Below, piece after piece: positions 1 to 5,952 of a stretch of DNA of 7,035 nucleotides. This DNA is from Bacillota bacterium (lineage in GTDB: Bacteria > Bacillota > GCA-003054495 > Carboxydocellales > JAJZTU01), in the NCBI GenBank assembly GCA_021848765.1, contig JAJZTU010000164.1, positions 585 to 7,619 on the forward strand, written 5' to 3'. The translations under genes and the position numbers were made by a program. Each line of letters starts with the position of its first letter. Position 1 is the first letter of the stretch. The notes under the pieces are model-generated. The model saw nothing but the letters and a program-made list of their open reading frames with translations. It was not told where the DNA came from and made no database searches.

Positions 1-976
1 CTATTTCAGCATGTCCCCTGGTGTACCCGTTGCCGATAAGCATGTTAATATCCTTACCCAACCCTTCGGCTCCGAGGGCCGCTGCTGTAAAACCAGTTGC
101 CATACTGAAGAAATATACCGTCCCACCCTCGCGGGTAGCCATGATTGAAGCTAATTCAGTCCCCGGAATATTGACACAATTGATAATTACATCAGCCAAC
201 TTACCACCTGTTGCATCCTTAATGAGCTTGTAAACTTCCACTGCGTCGGCGGCATTGCCCCTAACAATCAGATCTGCCGCGCCCAGTTCCGCCATCCGGC
301 CACAGTCCCTTTCCCCATGTCCCAGGCCAATGACCCTTCCGGTCACCCCGGCCCGCTTCTTTGCTTCCTGAAGGCACATCAGCCCGGACTTGCCTCCGCC
401 CCCAATAACCACAACCGTATCTCCGGGCCTTACCAGTTTGGCTGTCTGAGCCGGGGCCCCCGCTACATCAAAAACAGCCAAAGCCAGCCGCTCAGGCAGA
501 TCCCCGGGCAGTTTGGCATAAATCCCGCTCTCAAACAGAATCGCCTTACCCGTTATGGCCAGCTGGTCCTTCTCCGGGTACACCGCCTTGATTTCCTCAA
601 TCTTCAAGGGAGTAAGGGACAAAGAAACAAGGGTGGCAAGCTTATCCCCCACCTTCAGATCATTTTTCCCCTCCAAGGCAGGCCCAATTTGGGCCACCCG
701 GCCCATCAGCATTCCGCCTGACCCTGTCACCGGATTATGCTGCTTTCCCCGCTTTGCCACTGTCTCCAGGATTATCTCCTTAATCCGTTCCAGATCCTGG
801 CCACTGGCTTCCTCTATCTGCGAAAAGCTGGCCGCATCTATATTTAATACCTCTACATCTATCAAAATCTCATTATCATAAATATCCATGGTATTATCCA
901 GTTTCCAGGCCGGCTGCGGCAATACCCCTGCAGGCTCCAGCACCCGGTGAGTTCCAAAAGGACAGCCCTTTTTCAT
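1..976 (-). CDS. kdd: L-erythro-3,5-diaminohexanoate dehydrogenase (3' end cut by window edge)
   Basis: Cytoplasmic NAD-dependent enzyme of the 3,5 (beta-lysine) lysine fermentation pathway. It oxidatively deaminates 3,5-diaminohexanoate to 5-amino-3-oxohexanoate. The frame is open from an ATG at 976 to the left edge, giving 325 codons of a family usually near 345, so only about 20 C-terminal residues are missing. The protein begins MKKGCPFGTHRV, which I recognise as the Kdd N-terminus. A medium-chain-dehydrogenase-like layout follows, with a Rossmann glycine loop GGGGKSG at residues 192-198 after the strand TVVVI. The start is supported by AGGAG 9 nt upstream. It lies 81 nt downstream of kamA on the same strand with no visible terminator between them, so they are probably co-transcribed. 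I checked the reverse-strand translation through most of its length and saw no frameshift. Assignment rests on recognised sequence and on the neighbouring kamA. Confidence 0.9.
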   Translation of the reverse strand, partial: MKKGCPFGTHRVLEPAGVLPQPAWKLDNTMDIYDNEILIDVEVLNIDAASFSQIEEASGQDLERIKEIILETVAKRGKQHNPVTGSGGMLMGRVAQIGPALEGKNDLKVGDKLATLVSLSLTPLKIEEIKAVYPEKDQLAITGKAILFESGIYAKLPGDLPERLALAVFDVAGAPAQTAKLVRPGDTVVVIGGGGKSGLMCLQEAKKRAGVTGRVIGLGHGERDCGRMAELGAADLIVRGNAADAVEVYKLIKDATGGKLADVIINCVNIPGTELASIMATREGGTVYFFSMATGFTAAALGAEGLGKDINMLIGNGYTRGHAEI

Positions 977-1057
977 ATCAGACCACTCCTCTCCTGAATA
1001 AGCAAGTCTATGTCTCCGGGACATGGTGGGAGGAAACATCTCTGGGGACTTCACTCA

Positions 1058-2359
1058 CTACGCCGGGTTCTTAGCCTGCCCATCCTTATCAGACCCAGGA
1101 TCCTTACAGTGCTCTCTCCGTTTAACCCTGGAAAGATCACAGGGCTCAATGCTGATGGCATTATCATTAAACAGCCTGCCCAGGCCGATTTTGTAATCCG
1201 GGTGCTTCCCTCCACAGAGTCCACAGTTAGTACACACACTCAGCTTATCATCCGGTTCGGTATAGGCGGAAATAACCCCCTCGTAGTTCCTCAGAATAAC
1301 CTTCCGGTCGGACATGGCTATCAAATATTGGGGCATCACCGGAATCTTGCCCCCGCCACCCGGTGCATCCACCACAAAAGTCGGGACCGCATAGCCTGAG
1401 GTATGCCCCCGCAGTGACTCTATAATTTCAATCCCCTTGGCCACAGAGGTCCTGAAATGTTCTATCCCCTGAGACAAATCACACTGGTACAGGTAATAGG
1501 GGCGAACCCGCATCATCACCAACTCATGGACCAGCTTCTTCATAATAAAGGAACAATCGTTTATTCCTTTTAATAGCACTGACTGGTTTCCCAAGGGTAT
1601 ACCGGCATCAGCCAGCATTCCACAGGCCCTTTTTGACTCCGGGGTAATCTCACGGGGATGATTAAAATGAGTATTCACCCAAACAGGATGATATTTTTTC
1701 AACATATTACATAGCTTCGGCGTAATCCGTTGGGGTAGAACCACCGGCGTTCTGGTGCCAATGCGGATTATCTCCACATGCGGGATGGTCCGGAGATTTT
1801 TGATGATGTATTCCAACCTGTCATCAGACATGGTAAAGGGGTCTCCACCGGACAGCAGGACATCCCTCACCTCAGGAGTCTCCCTGATATAATCAATACA
1901 GCGGTTAATCTGCTTGAGGGGCATAGCTTCATCCATATGCCCGGCCAGCCGGCGCCTGGTACAGTGCCGGCAGTACATGGAACACTGGTCTGTAACCAGG
2001 AAAAGCACCCTGTCCGGGTAACGGTGAGTAAGCCCCGCCACCGGTGAATCCATATCCTCACTCAAGGGGTCCAGCAGGTCTGACTCCGTCATATGAAGCT
2101 CCAGAGCCCTGGGTATCGCCTGTTTGCGAACAGGGTCCTCCGGGTTTTCCGGATCCATAAGAGTAGCATAATAAGGTGTAATGGCCATCCTCAGGCTCTG
2201 AAGGCAGCGGCGGATTCCCTCTTCTTCCTCCGGCGTAAGCTTGATTATCTGCTTTAACTTCTCCACACCGGTAATCCGGTTGGCAATCTGCCAGTGCCAA
2301 TCCTGCCACTTCTCCGGCGACACCCCGGCCCATAGAGGGATGTTTCTACAGTCCCGCAT
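1058..2359 (-). CDS. kamA: L-lysine 2,3-aminomutase (radical SAM, PLP)
   Basis: Cytoplasmic enzyme that interconverts L-lysine and L-beta-lysine using a [4Fe-4S] cluster, S-adenosylmethionine and pyridoxal phosphate; it is the first step of lysine fermentation by the 3,5 route. The product is 433 aa, close to the roughly 416 aa clostridial enzyme. The radical-SAM motif C126-x3-C130-x2-C133 lies in CSMYCRHCTRRR. The SAM-binding GGDPF is at 171-175. The PLP lysine is probably K338 in DAPGGGGK. D294 and D331 fit the aspartates that hold the substrate amino group in the C. subterminale enzyme, offset by one residue. C269 with C376, C379 and C382 could form the structural zinc site. The ATG is preceded by GAGGAGG about 10 nt upstream. 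It is the first gene after a sigma-54-type promoter at 2448-2463 and lies upstream of kdd, which favours fermentation rather than osmolyte synthesis. Confidence 0.95.
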   Translation of the reverse strand: MRDCRNIPLWAGVSPEKWQDWHWQIANRITGVEKLKQIIKLTPEEEEGIRRCLQSLRMAITPYYATLMDPENPEDPVRKQAIPRALELHMTESDLLDPLSEDMDSPVAGLTHRYPDRVLFLVTDQCSMYCRHCTRRRLAGHMDEAMPLKQINRCIDYIRETPEVRDVLLSGGDPFTMSDDRLEYIIKNLRTIPHVEIIRIGTRTPVVLPQRITPKLCNMLKKYHPVWVNTHFNHPREITPESKRACGMLADAGIPLGNQSVLLKGINDCSFIMKKLVHELVMMRVRPYYLYQCDLSQGIEHFRTSVAKGIEIIESLRGHTSGYAVPTFVVDAPGGGGKIPVMPQYLIAMSDRKVILRNYEGVISAYTEPDDKLSVCTNCGLCGGKHPDYKIGLGRLFNDNAISIEPCDLSRVKRREHCKDPGSDKDGQAKNPA

Positions 2360-2447
2360 ACCTCATCAGCCTCCTCGACACCCTCTTAAACTCCCATCTC
2401 AACAGCTTTGCCATTATCATCATTCACGGCCTTTAGCATTCTTTTCA

Positions 2448-2463
2448 TGCAAAACACATGCCA
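2448..2463 (-). promoter_or_regulatory. Sigma-54 (-24/-12) promoter of kamA-kdd
   Basis: Read on the minus strand the site is TGGCATGTGTTTTGCA. It differs from the consensus TGGCACG-N4-TTGCW at one position and keeps the invariant GG (-24, at 2462-2461) and GC (-12, at 2450-2449) exactly 10 nt apart. Transcription should begin near 2437, leaving a leader of roughly 78 nt before the kamA ATG. The gene immediately upstream encodes a sigma-54 activator, which makes a chance match unlikely. Promoter function is inferred. Confidence 0.85.
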
Positions 2464-2491
2464 TAACCCGCGAATACCCTGCCGGTTGCCT

Positions 2492-2586
2492 TACTTAATA
2501 TCCTCCCTACTTAATATGCTCCCTACTTAATATCCTCCCTACTTAATTCCTACTTCCTAAATATCCTTGCTGCTTAATATCTTCCC
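2492..2586. repeat. Six degenerate 16-bp tandem repeats upstream of the kamA promoter
   Basis: On the plus strand the unit is TACTTAATATCCTCCC. Copies at 2492-2507, 2508-2523 and 2524-2539 are identical except for one base. Degenerate units follow at 2540-2554, 2555-2570 (12 of 16 match) and 2571-2586 (14 of 16 match). The array begins about 55 bp upstream of the predicted kamA start site and reaches into the 3' end of the activator gene, whose stop codon (2543-2545) lies in the fourth unit. The position suits upstream activating sites, but the unit shows no clear dyad symmetry, so binding is speculative. Confidence 0.85.
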
Positions 2587-4132
2587 TACCCAGCTTATAC
2601 TGCAGGGTTTGCCTGGGTATTCCCAAAAAACGTGCAGCCCTGCTGACATTTCCCCCTGCCTTTTCCATGGCTCGCCTGACCAAATCTTTTTCTATCCTCT
2701 CCAGGGCCTCCCGCAATGATAGTGTGTTTCCTGAGTCAATAGCCGCTTCTACCCAAGGCCAGGTAACCGGCACTGCAGTCTGATCCGCCGTTCCGACCTG
2801 TTCCGGCACTGCAGTACAATCCGCCTGAACGACCTGTTCCGGCATTTCAGTCCCTTTACTTTGCCAGACCTCCCTGGCCCTTCGCCTGCCTGACTTTGCC
2901 CAATTCCTTATTCTCTCCGGCAGGAATGCTGCTTTGATAATCCTGCCCTCCATTATATTCATGGCCCCTTCTAATGCAAACTCTAATTCCCGTACATTCC
3001 CCGGCCAATCATAACTCTTGAACAAGTCCGTCACCTCAGGCTCTACCCCAAGCACCTGAAGACCTGACTTCCGGTTGTATTTACTCACAAAATGCTGTAC
3101 CAGGAGAGGAATATCTTCCACCCTGTCCCGCAAGGGCGGTAACTTTAAAGACACTACATTCAGCCTGTAATATAGATCCGCTCTTAGCTTACCCTGGGTA
3201 ACCGCTTCCAGGGGGTCCATATTGGCCGCAGCCACTACCCGCACATTAATGGGTCTCAGCCTGGAATCCCCTACCCTCCGTACATAGCCCTCCTGCAGTA
3301 CCCGCAACAGCTTGGCCTGAAGATCCGGCTGCATTGAGTTAATCTCATCCAGAAACAAACTCCCCTGATGAGCCAGTTCGAACAGCCCCGCCCGGTTCTC
3401 CGCCCCAGTGAAACTCCCCTTCACAGTCCCGAACAAAATCCCCTCCAGAAGACTCTCAGGAATAGCTGCACAGTTTTGAGCCACAAAAGGACCGTCCCTC
3501 CTGGGGCTGGCATTATGAATAGCCTGAATAAACAGTTCCTTTCCGCTCCCCGTCTCCCCATATATCAATACCGGTGAGGACCCGACCGCTGCCCTGGCCG
3601 CCTTGAATTTAACTTCAACAAAATCCTTGGAAACCCCGACCAAATCATCAAAAGTGTACTGAGCTACCCCTACCGCTTGATCCTTAACACCCTTGCCCCG
3701 CTGGAACAATTCAGCCTGAAGGTCCACCACCCGTTCGGCAAGTTCCTTAACCCGGGTAATATTGCGCGCAATCTCCACTGCTCCGATGAGCCTGTCTTCC
3801 AAGAGGATCGGCAGGGTGGAATTAACAGTTACTACCGGATTGCCTTTGAAATTCCGAAAGGTCTGCTGTTGGTTGTAAATGGGCTTTTTGATCTGCAGCA
3901 CCTTAAGTAATGTACTGGTCTCAGCAGTTAAAGAAGGAAACACCTCCAGGACATGACGCCCCAAAACCTCTTCGCGCCGCAGCCCATCCAGTTTTTCTGC
4001 GGGTTCGTTGTAGAAAATGGTATACCCCCGCTCATCTACTACCTGTACACCTTCCTCCAGCCCTCCCAAGATGGTCGCCACTACCGCTAAAAGTTCTCCC
4101 GGCCCTTGAAAAGCTAAAATATCCTTTTGCAC
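2543..4132 (-). CDS. RocR-like sigma-54-dependent activator (PAS-AAA+-Fis HTH)
   Basis: DNA-binding enhancer protein that uses ATP hydrolysis to open promoters held by sigma-54 RNA polymerase. It has 529 residues. A PAS sensor domain spans roughly 17-125 (including the strand GVQVVDERGYTIFYN), followed by a short helical linker. The AAA+ domain spans about 162-400: Walker A GETGSGKE 192-199, sigma-54-contact loop GSFTGA 239-244 (S where GAFTGA is usual), Walker B GSLFLDEI 257-264, RADLYYRLNV 317-326 and WPGNVREL 376-383. The Fis-type HTH lies near 473-514. The LFGTVKGSFTGA and DEINSM wording resembles RocR, the activator of arginine catabolism. The start is GTG, with AGGAG 9 nt upstream. A linker at 430-455 holds a 12-residue tandem repeat, and the tail after the HTH (515-529) is encoded by the 16-bp repeats. 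Its position before kamA suggests that it controls lysine fermentation; the ligand sensed by PAS is unknown. Confidence 0.93.
   Translation of the reverse strand: MQKDILAFQGPGELLAVVATILGGLEEGVQVVDERGYTIFYNEPAEKLDGLRREEVLGRHVLEVFPSLTAETSTLLKVLQIKKPIYNQQQTFRNFKGNPVVTVNSTLPILLEDRLIGAVEIARNITRVKELAERVVDLQAELFQRGKGVKDQAVGVAQYTFDDLVGVSKDFVEVKFKAARAAVGSSPVLIYGETGSGKELFIQAIHNASPRRDGPFVAQNCAAIPESLLEGILFGTVKGSFTGAENRAGLFELAHQGSLFLDEINSMQPDLQAKLLRVLQEGYVRRVGDSRLRPINVRVVAAANMDPLEAVTQGKLRADLYYRLNVVSLKLPPLRDRVEDIPLLVQHFVSKYNRKSGLQVLGVEPEVTDLFKSYDWPGNVRELEFALEGAMNIMEGRIIKAAFLPERIRNWAKSGRRRAREVWQSKGTEMPEQVVQADCTAVPEQVGTADQTAVPVTWPWVEAAIDSGNTLSLREALERIEKDLVRRAMEKAGGNVSRAARFLGIPRQTLQYKLGREDIKQQGYLGSRN
2767..2854. 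repeat. 36-bp tandem repeat inside the activator gene (2.4 copies)
   Basis: Units start at 2767, 2803 and 2839 (partial), each opening with CCGGCA and, in the two full copies, ending with GACCTGTT. Thirty-six bp is 12 codons, so the frame is kept. The protein shows MPEQVVQADCTA (430-441) followed by VPEQVGTADQTA (442-453) and a partial VP. It lies in the linker between the AAA+ and HTH domains, where length changes should be tolerated. Confidence 0.85.
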
Positions 4133-4226
4133 CCGGCCTCACTCCTCTTGCCCATAAATATTAAAGAAACACGCGATGAGCATTTAGCTCAAAAGTTTAA
4201 TGAAACTACTTTAGTTCTATACAATA

Positions 4227-4255
4227 ATTATATCAGAATATTGCCTGATTTTGGG
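4227..4255 (-). promoter_or_regulatory. Probable sigma-A extended -10 promoter of the activator gene
   Basis: On the minus strand there is a perfect TATAAT (4232-4227) preceded by TGA, giving the extended -10 form TGnTATAAT at 4235-4227. With a 17-nt spacer the -35 position is CCCAAA (4255-4250), a poor match, which extended -10 promoters tolerate. Start would be near 4220, about 88 nt before the GTG. The -35 region lies inside one of the TGCC-N8-GGCA palindromes, so a bound protein could block it. Confidence 0.6.
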
Positions 4256-4309
4256 CACATCATCTGCCTATTTTCAGGCACATCTGGCCTTTATGCCGAT
4301 TTTTGGGCA
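4242..4309. promoter_or_regulatory. Three TGCC-N8-GGCA palindromes, probable operator/enhancer cluster
   Basis: Three 16-bp sites on the plus strand: TGCCTGATTTTGGGCA (4242-4257), TGCCTATTTTCAGGCA (4265-4280) and TGCCGATTTTTGGGCA (4294-4309). All share TGCC and GGCA arms with a T-rich 8-bp centre; the middle one has 5-bp arms. Centre-to-centre distances are 23 and 29 bp. The first overlaps the presumed -35 region of the activator promoter, and the others lie upstream of it. Dimer binding is inferred from symmetry. The protein could be the activator itself (autoregulation) or another regulator. Confidence 0.7.
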
Positions 4310-4423
4310 CCTACCAGGCTTTTATACCGGCTGAAATTCACCGCTACTTCCGAAGGGTCAGCACCGGCAATCCTTCCTACATATCCCTCCGTTAGACCCC
4401 GAATTTCCTGGAGTAGAAAACAA
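4291..4423 (-). pseudogene. Possible decayed coding fragment in the intergenic region
   Basis: The minus-strand frame ending at TAA 4293-4291 is open back to the hairpin at 4424-4468 and reads like protein: QEIRGLTEGYVGRIAGADPS, then EVAVNFSRYKSLVGAQKSA. It has no plausible ATG and no ribosome binding site in register, and a stop lies just upstream within the hairpin. I do not recognise the family. It could be the C-terminal remnant of a lost gene, or chance. Its last codons overlap one of the palindromes. Apart from this I see nothing between 4310 and 4423. Confidence 0.25.
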
Positions 4424-4468
4424 ATCACAAAGACTTAATCTCTTCGAAGGAGATTAAGTCTTTGTGAT
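4424..4468 (-). terminator. Perfect 19-bp-arm hairpin, likely terminator of the DUF1540/coat-like genes
   Basis: Arms 4424-4442 and 4450-4468 are exact inverted complements around the 7-nt loop TTCGAAG. Read on the minus strand the stem is followed by TTTGTTTTC, a moderately T-rich tail; on the plus strand it is followed by CTTTTAT. It lies 32 nt beyond the DUF1540 stop and before the activator promoter, where a barrier to read-through would be expected. The arms are AT-rich and unusually long for an intrinsic terminator. Confidence 0.65.
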
Positions 4469-4500
4469 CTTTTATGACATAGTTTAATTTCTGGGCTAAC

Positions 4501-4650
4501 TTAGCGTTTCGTTTTGAAGGTACTGCAGCAAGTACCTTCAGAACTGCTTACCTTCTTGTCCCCCACAGACATCACTTCAATACTGTCAGCATGGCATTCA
4601 AAGTTTTTGTTGTAGTGACACTCTTCACATTTACAAGTGGCAACTCTCAT
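4501..4650 (-). CDS. DUF1540 small Cys-rich protein
   Basis: A 49-residue protein beginning MRVATCKCEECHYN and ending with EGTCCSTFKTKR. The cysteine pattern (C-x-C-x2-C-x8-C, then a C-terminal CC-x-TF) and the HADSIEV segment match DUF1540, a short domain widespread in spore-forming Firmicutes. Metal binding by the cysteines is likely but unproven, and its role is unknown. An in-frame ATG three codons earlier (4659) would give 52 residues, but it sits 1 nt from the AAGGAGG Shine-Dalgarno, whereas the ATG at 4650 is 10 nt from it, so I chose the latter. It follows the second coat-like gene by about 50 nt with no terminator seen, and a strong hairpin lies downstream, so it is probably the last gene of that transcript. 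A 10-bp hairpin is embedded in its 3' part. Confidence 0.85.
   Translation of the reverse strand: MRVATCKCEECHYNKNFECHADSIEVMSVGDKKVSSSEGTCCSTFKTKR
4515..4540. repeat. Perfect 10-bp inverted repeat inside the DUF1540 gene
   Basis: TGAAGGTACT (4515-4524) and AGTACCTTCA (4531-4540) are exact inverted complements around GCAGCA. It overlaps the codons for the C-terminal Cys-Cys motif. No T-run follows on the minus strand, so it is not a standard terminator. It could stabilise the 3' end of the mRNA or be a by-product of the coding sequence. Confidence 0.6.
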
Positions 4651-4703
4651 TGACTTCATCCCTCCTTTTGCTTAGATAATGCTATTTTGCCCATATTACA
4701 AAA

Positions 4704-4898
4704 TTATATTCTTCCAGACTGCATCATTTGCTGAATCTCTTGCTGGAGCATAGTTACATGCTGCATCTTGGCATCCCGCATCTGGGTAAACATTTGCCTC
4801 ACTTCCGGATTAGCAATCCGCAGCATGTAGTGGTTATACATCTCTTGTATCATCATTTCATCCTGCAGGATGTCCTGGAGTTTATCTAACGTGTTCAT
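4704..4898 (-). CDS. Small helical CotF-like (spore coat-like) protein, second of a pair
   Basis: A 64-residue protein starting MNTLDKLQDILQDEMMIQEM. It is almost entirely predicted amphipathic helix in two segments split by the turn ANPEV, with many Met and Gln residues. The layout resembles the helical-hairpin CotF/ferritin-like proteins common in spore formers. It is too short for a full four-helix ferritin fold, so it would have to dimerise, and I see no convincing di-iron motif. An upstream in-frame ATG (4907) directly abuts the GGGAG Shine-Dalgarno, while the ATG at 4898 is 9 nt from it, so I use 4898. It lies 24 nt after the related gene at 4923-5123 and is likely translated from the same mRNA. 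Spore function is inferred from family resemblance and neighbours. Confidence 0.7.
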   Translation of the reverse strand: MNTLDKLQDILQDEMMIQEMYNHYMLRIANPEVRQMFTQMRDAKMQHVTMLQQEIQQMMQSGRI

Positions 4899-4922
4899 GC
4901 TGACCATCTCCCGATTTTTAGA

Positions 4923-5123
4923 TTAAACTATCCCCATTTTGGTCATCTTCTTAGCCAGAGTCCCATAGTGAGCCCGGGCAGCTTGTTCCATACCCTGTAG
5001 CATCGGTTGAAGTTGGGGATCTGTAATCTCCTGGCCCAGGTGGGCATATTTCTTGGCCATGGTTTCCTCCTGAAAAAGAAGCTCCTTAAAGGCATTATTC
5101 ATGCGTTCCTGTTCACTGAGCAT
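4923..5123 (-). CDS. Small helical CotF-like (spore coat-like) protein, first of a pair
   Basis: A 66-residue protein starting MLSEQERMNNAFKELLFQEE. It has two long helices joined at the turn EITDPQLQPM, with an EE-x2-M-x-KKYAHLGQ stretch typical of the first helix of CotF-like coat proteins and an H at the AARAHY position in the second. It resembles the neighbouring 4704-4898 protein in length and helix-turn-helix plan (compare ITDPQLQPML with IANPEVRQMF), suggesting an old duplication. The start is well supported by a full AGGAGGTGA 7 nt upstream of the ATG. The 100-nt gap before it follows the second DUF421 gene and may carry its own promoter. Exact family membership is not certain from reading alone. 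Confidence 0.75.
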   Translation of the reverse strand: MLSEQERMNNAFKELLFQEETMAKKYAHLGQEITDPQLQPMLQGMEQAARAHYGTLAKKMTKMGIV

Positions 5124-5187
5124 GAATTACTCACCTCCTATCCCAGTTCCTTAGGAAATAACTAAAATTCTCGGTGAACATAAGTAC

Positions 5188-5193
5188 ATTATA
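5188..5193 (-). promoter_or_regulatory. Possible -10 element for the coat-like genes
   Basis: A perfect TATAAT on the minus strand (5193-5188) lies about 65 nt upstream of the coat-like start. No good -35 is found at 16-18 nt, and I could not fit a sporulation sigma consensus with confidence. It is listed as the only promoter-like signal in the 100-nt gap 5124-5223. An 11-bp palindrome TTCCTTAGGAA (5147-5157) sits between it and the start codon. Confidence 0.25.
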
Positions 5194-5223
5194 GGGCTTC
5201 GGCATACTCGAATGTTGTGCAAA

Positions 5224-5940
5224 TCATGATGATGGCTTTTTCACGGAGTAATACAGTTGTCCTGACCCGTCCACACTGGCAAAATAGACATCAGCAGGGC
5301 GGAAAACACCGTATTTATTCAATTGATCCTTTAGCCACTTCTCATCATGATTCATGTTAGCCAGGTTTTCCTCCATCACTTTTCCGTCATCAATAACCAC
5401 GGTGGGCGGAGCGATGGCCGGAGTCAGTATTTGCAAATCCCTTGGGGTCACATTCTGGGCGTGCGACTTTTTTATTACACTGACATGACCATTGGTTTCC
5501 AGGACAGCACATTCCACCTCATTAAGGTTGCCGGCATCCATGGTCCGGAGCTCAGAAAGCAACAACTCTGTATTAAATAAGGCCGACCTCATGTTCTGAT
5601 GGACAATTTTGCCCCCCTCAATCAACACTACGGGCCTGCCATAGATTATCCTGGCCAACAGGCGGCTTTTTACCGCCAGGTAAGCTATAGCATGGTGCCA
5701 GAAATAAACCGTGCTAATCGCGGTAATGGTATCCGCAAAGTTGATTTTCGGGTCATAGAGTGGAGAGGCAGTCAGCCCCCCCATCATCCAGAAAAATACA
5801 AAGTCATATCCGGCAAACTGACCGGCAGATCTGCGCGGCAGCTTCCTGCTTAAAAAGTACAGCATCAGTCCCACTAACACCGCCCTGACAGCAAATCCAC
5901 CGGGACTCAAATCCTGAAGTGAATTCAATATCTTTAGCAT
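5224..5940 (-). CDS. DUF421/YetF-family membrane protein (divergent copy)
   Basis: A 238-residue protein with three predicted N-terminal membrane segments (about 16-31, 43-60 and 70-92), then a cytoplasmic or forespore-side C-terminal domain. That domain carries the YetF signatures GRPVVLIEGGKI (101-112), ELLLSELR (125-132), EVECAVLETNGHVSV (141-155) and a second related module PPTVVIDDGKV onward. The usual R-x-MGKRQIG segment after the first helix is replaced by SRKLPRRSAGQFAGYDF, so this copy is diverged. The ATG is preceded by AAGGGGG 7 nt upstream, which overlaps the stop of the preceding DUF421 gene (12-nt gap), suggesting translational coupling. Family function is poorly known; DUF421 proteins occur in spore-membrane loci such as the SpoVA-linked 2Duf region of bacilli. 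Confidence 0.88.
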   Translation of the reverse strand: MLKILNSLQDLSPGGFAVRAVLVGLMLYFLSRKLPRRSAGQFAGYDFVFFWMMGGLTASPLYDPKINFADTITAISTVYFWHHAIAYLAVKSRLLARIIYGRPVVLIEGGKIVHQNMRSALFNTELLLSELRTMDAGNLNEVECAVLETNGHVSVIKKSHAQNVTPRDLQILTPAIAPPTVVIDDGKVMEENLANMNHDEKWLKDQLNKYGVFRPADVYFASVDGSGQLYYSVKKPSS

Positions 5941-5952
5941 AACGGTACCCCC

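Noticed and set aside
317..721. Long open frames on the plus strand opposite kdd, kamA, the activator and the DUF421 genes
   Set aside because: They mirror real minus-strand genes, lack ribosome binding sites and show no recognisable protein features.
1..2359. KamA as part of N-acetyl-beta-lysine osmolyte synthesis (ablA-ablB type)
   Set aside because: The gene following kamA is Kdd, a dedicated fermentation enzyme, not an AblB acetyltransferase.
2377..2448. A short minus-strand frame (MKRMLKAVNDDNGKAVEMGV) in the kamA leader, considered as an upstream leader peptide
   Set aside because: Its first ATG overlaps the -12 region and would not be transcribed from the predicted start; the next ATG lies at the start site, and neither has a ribosome binding site.
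2492..2586. Repeat array considered as CRISPR
   Set aside because: The 16-bp units are directly adjacent with no unique spacers, and part of the array is coding.
4254..4328. GG-N10-GC matches on the plus strand (from 4254 and from 4306) resembling sigma-54 promoters
   Set aside because: Their GGCAC parts belong to the TGCC-N8-GGCA palindromes, the rest of the consensus fits poorly, and no plus-strand gene lies downstream.
5147..5157. Palindrome TTCCTTAGGAA as an operator
   Set aside because: Only 11 bp, single copy in the window and no supporting context; too common by chance to list as a regulatory site.
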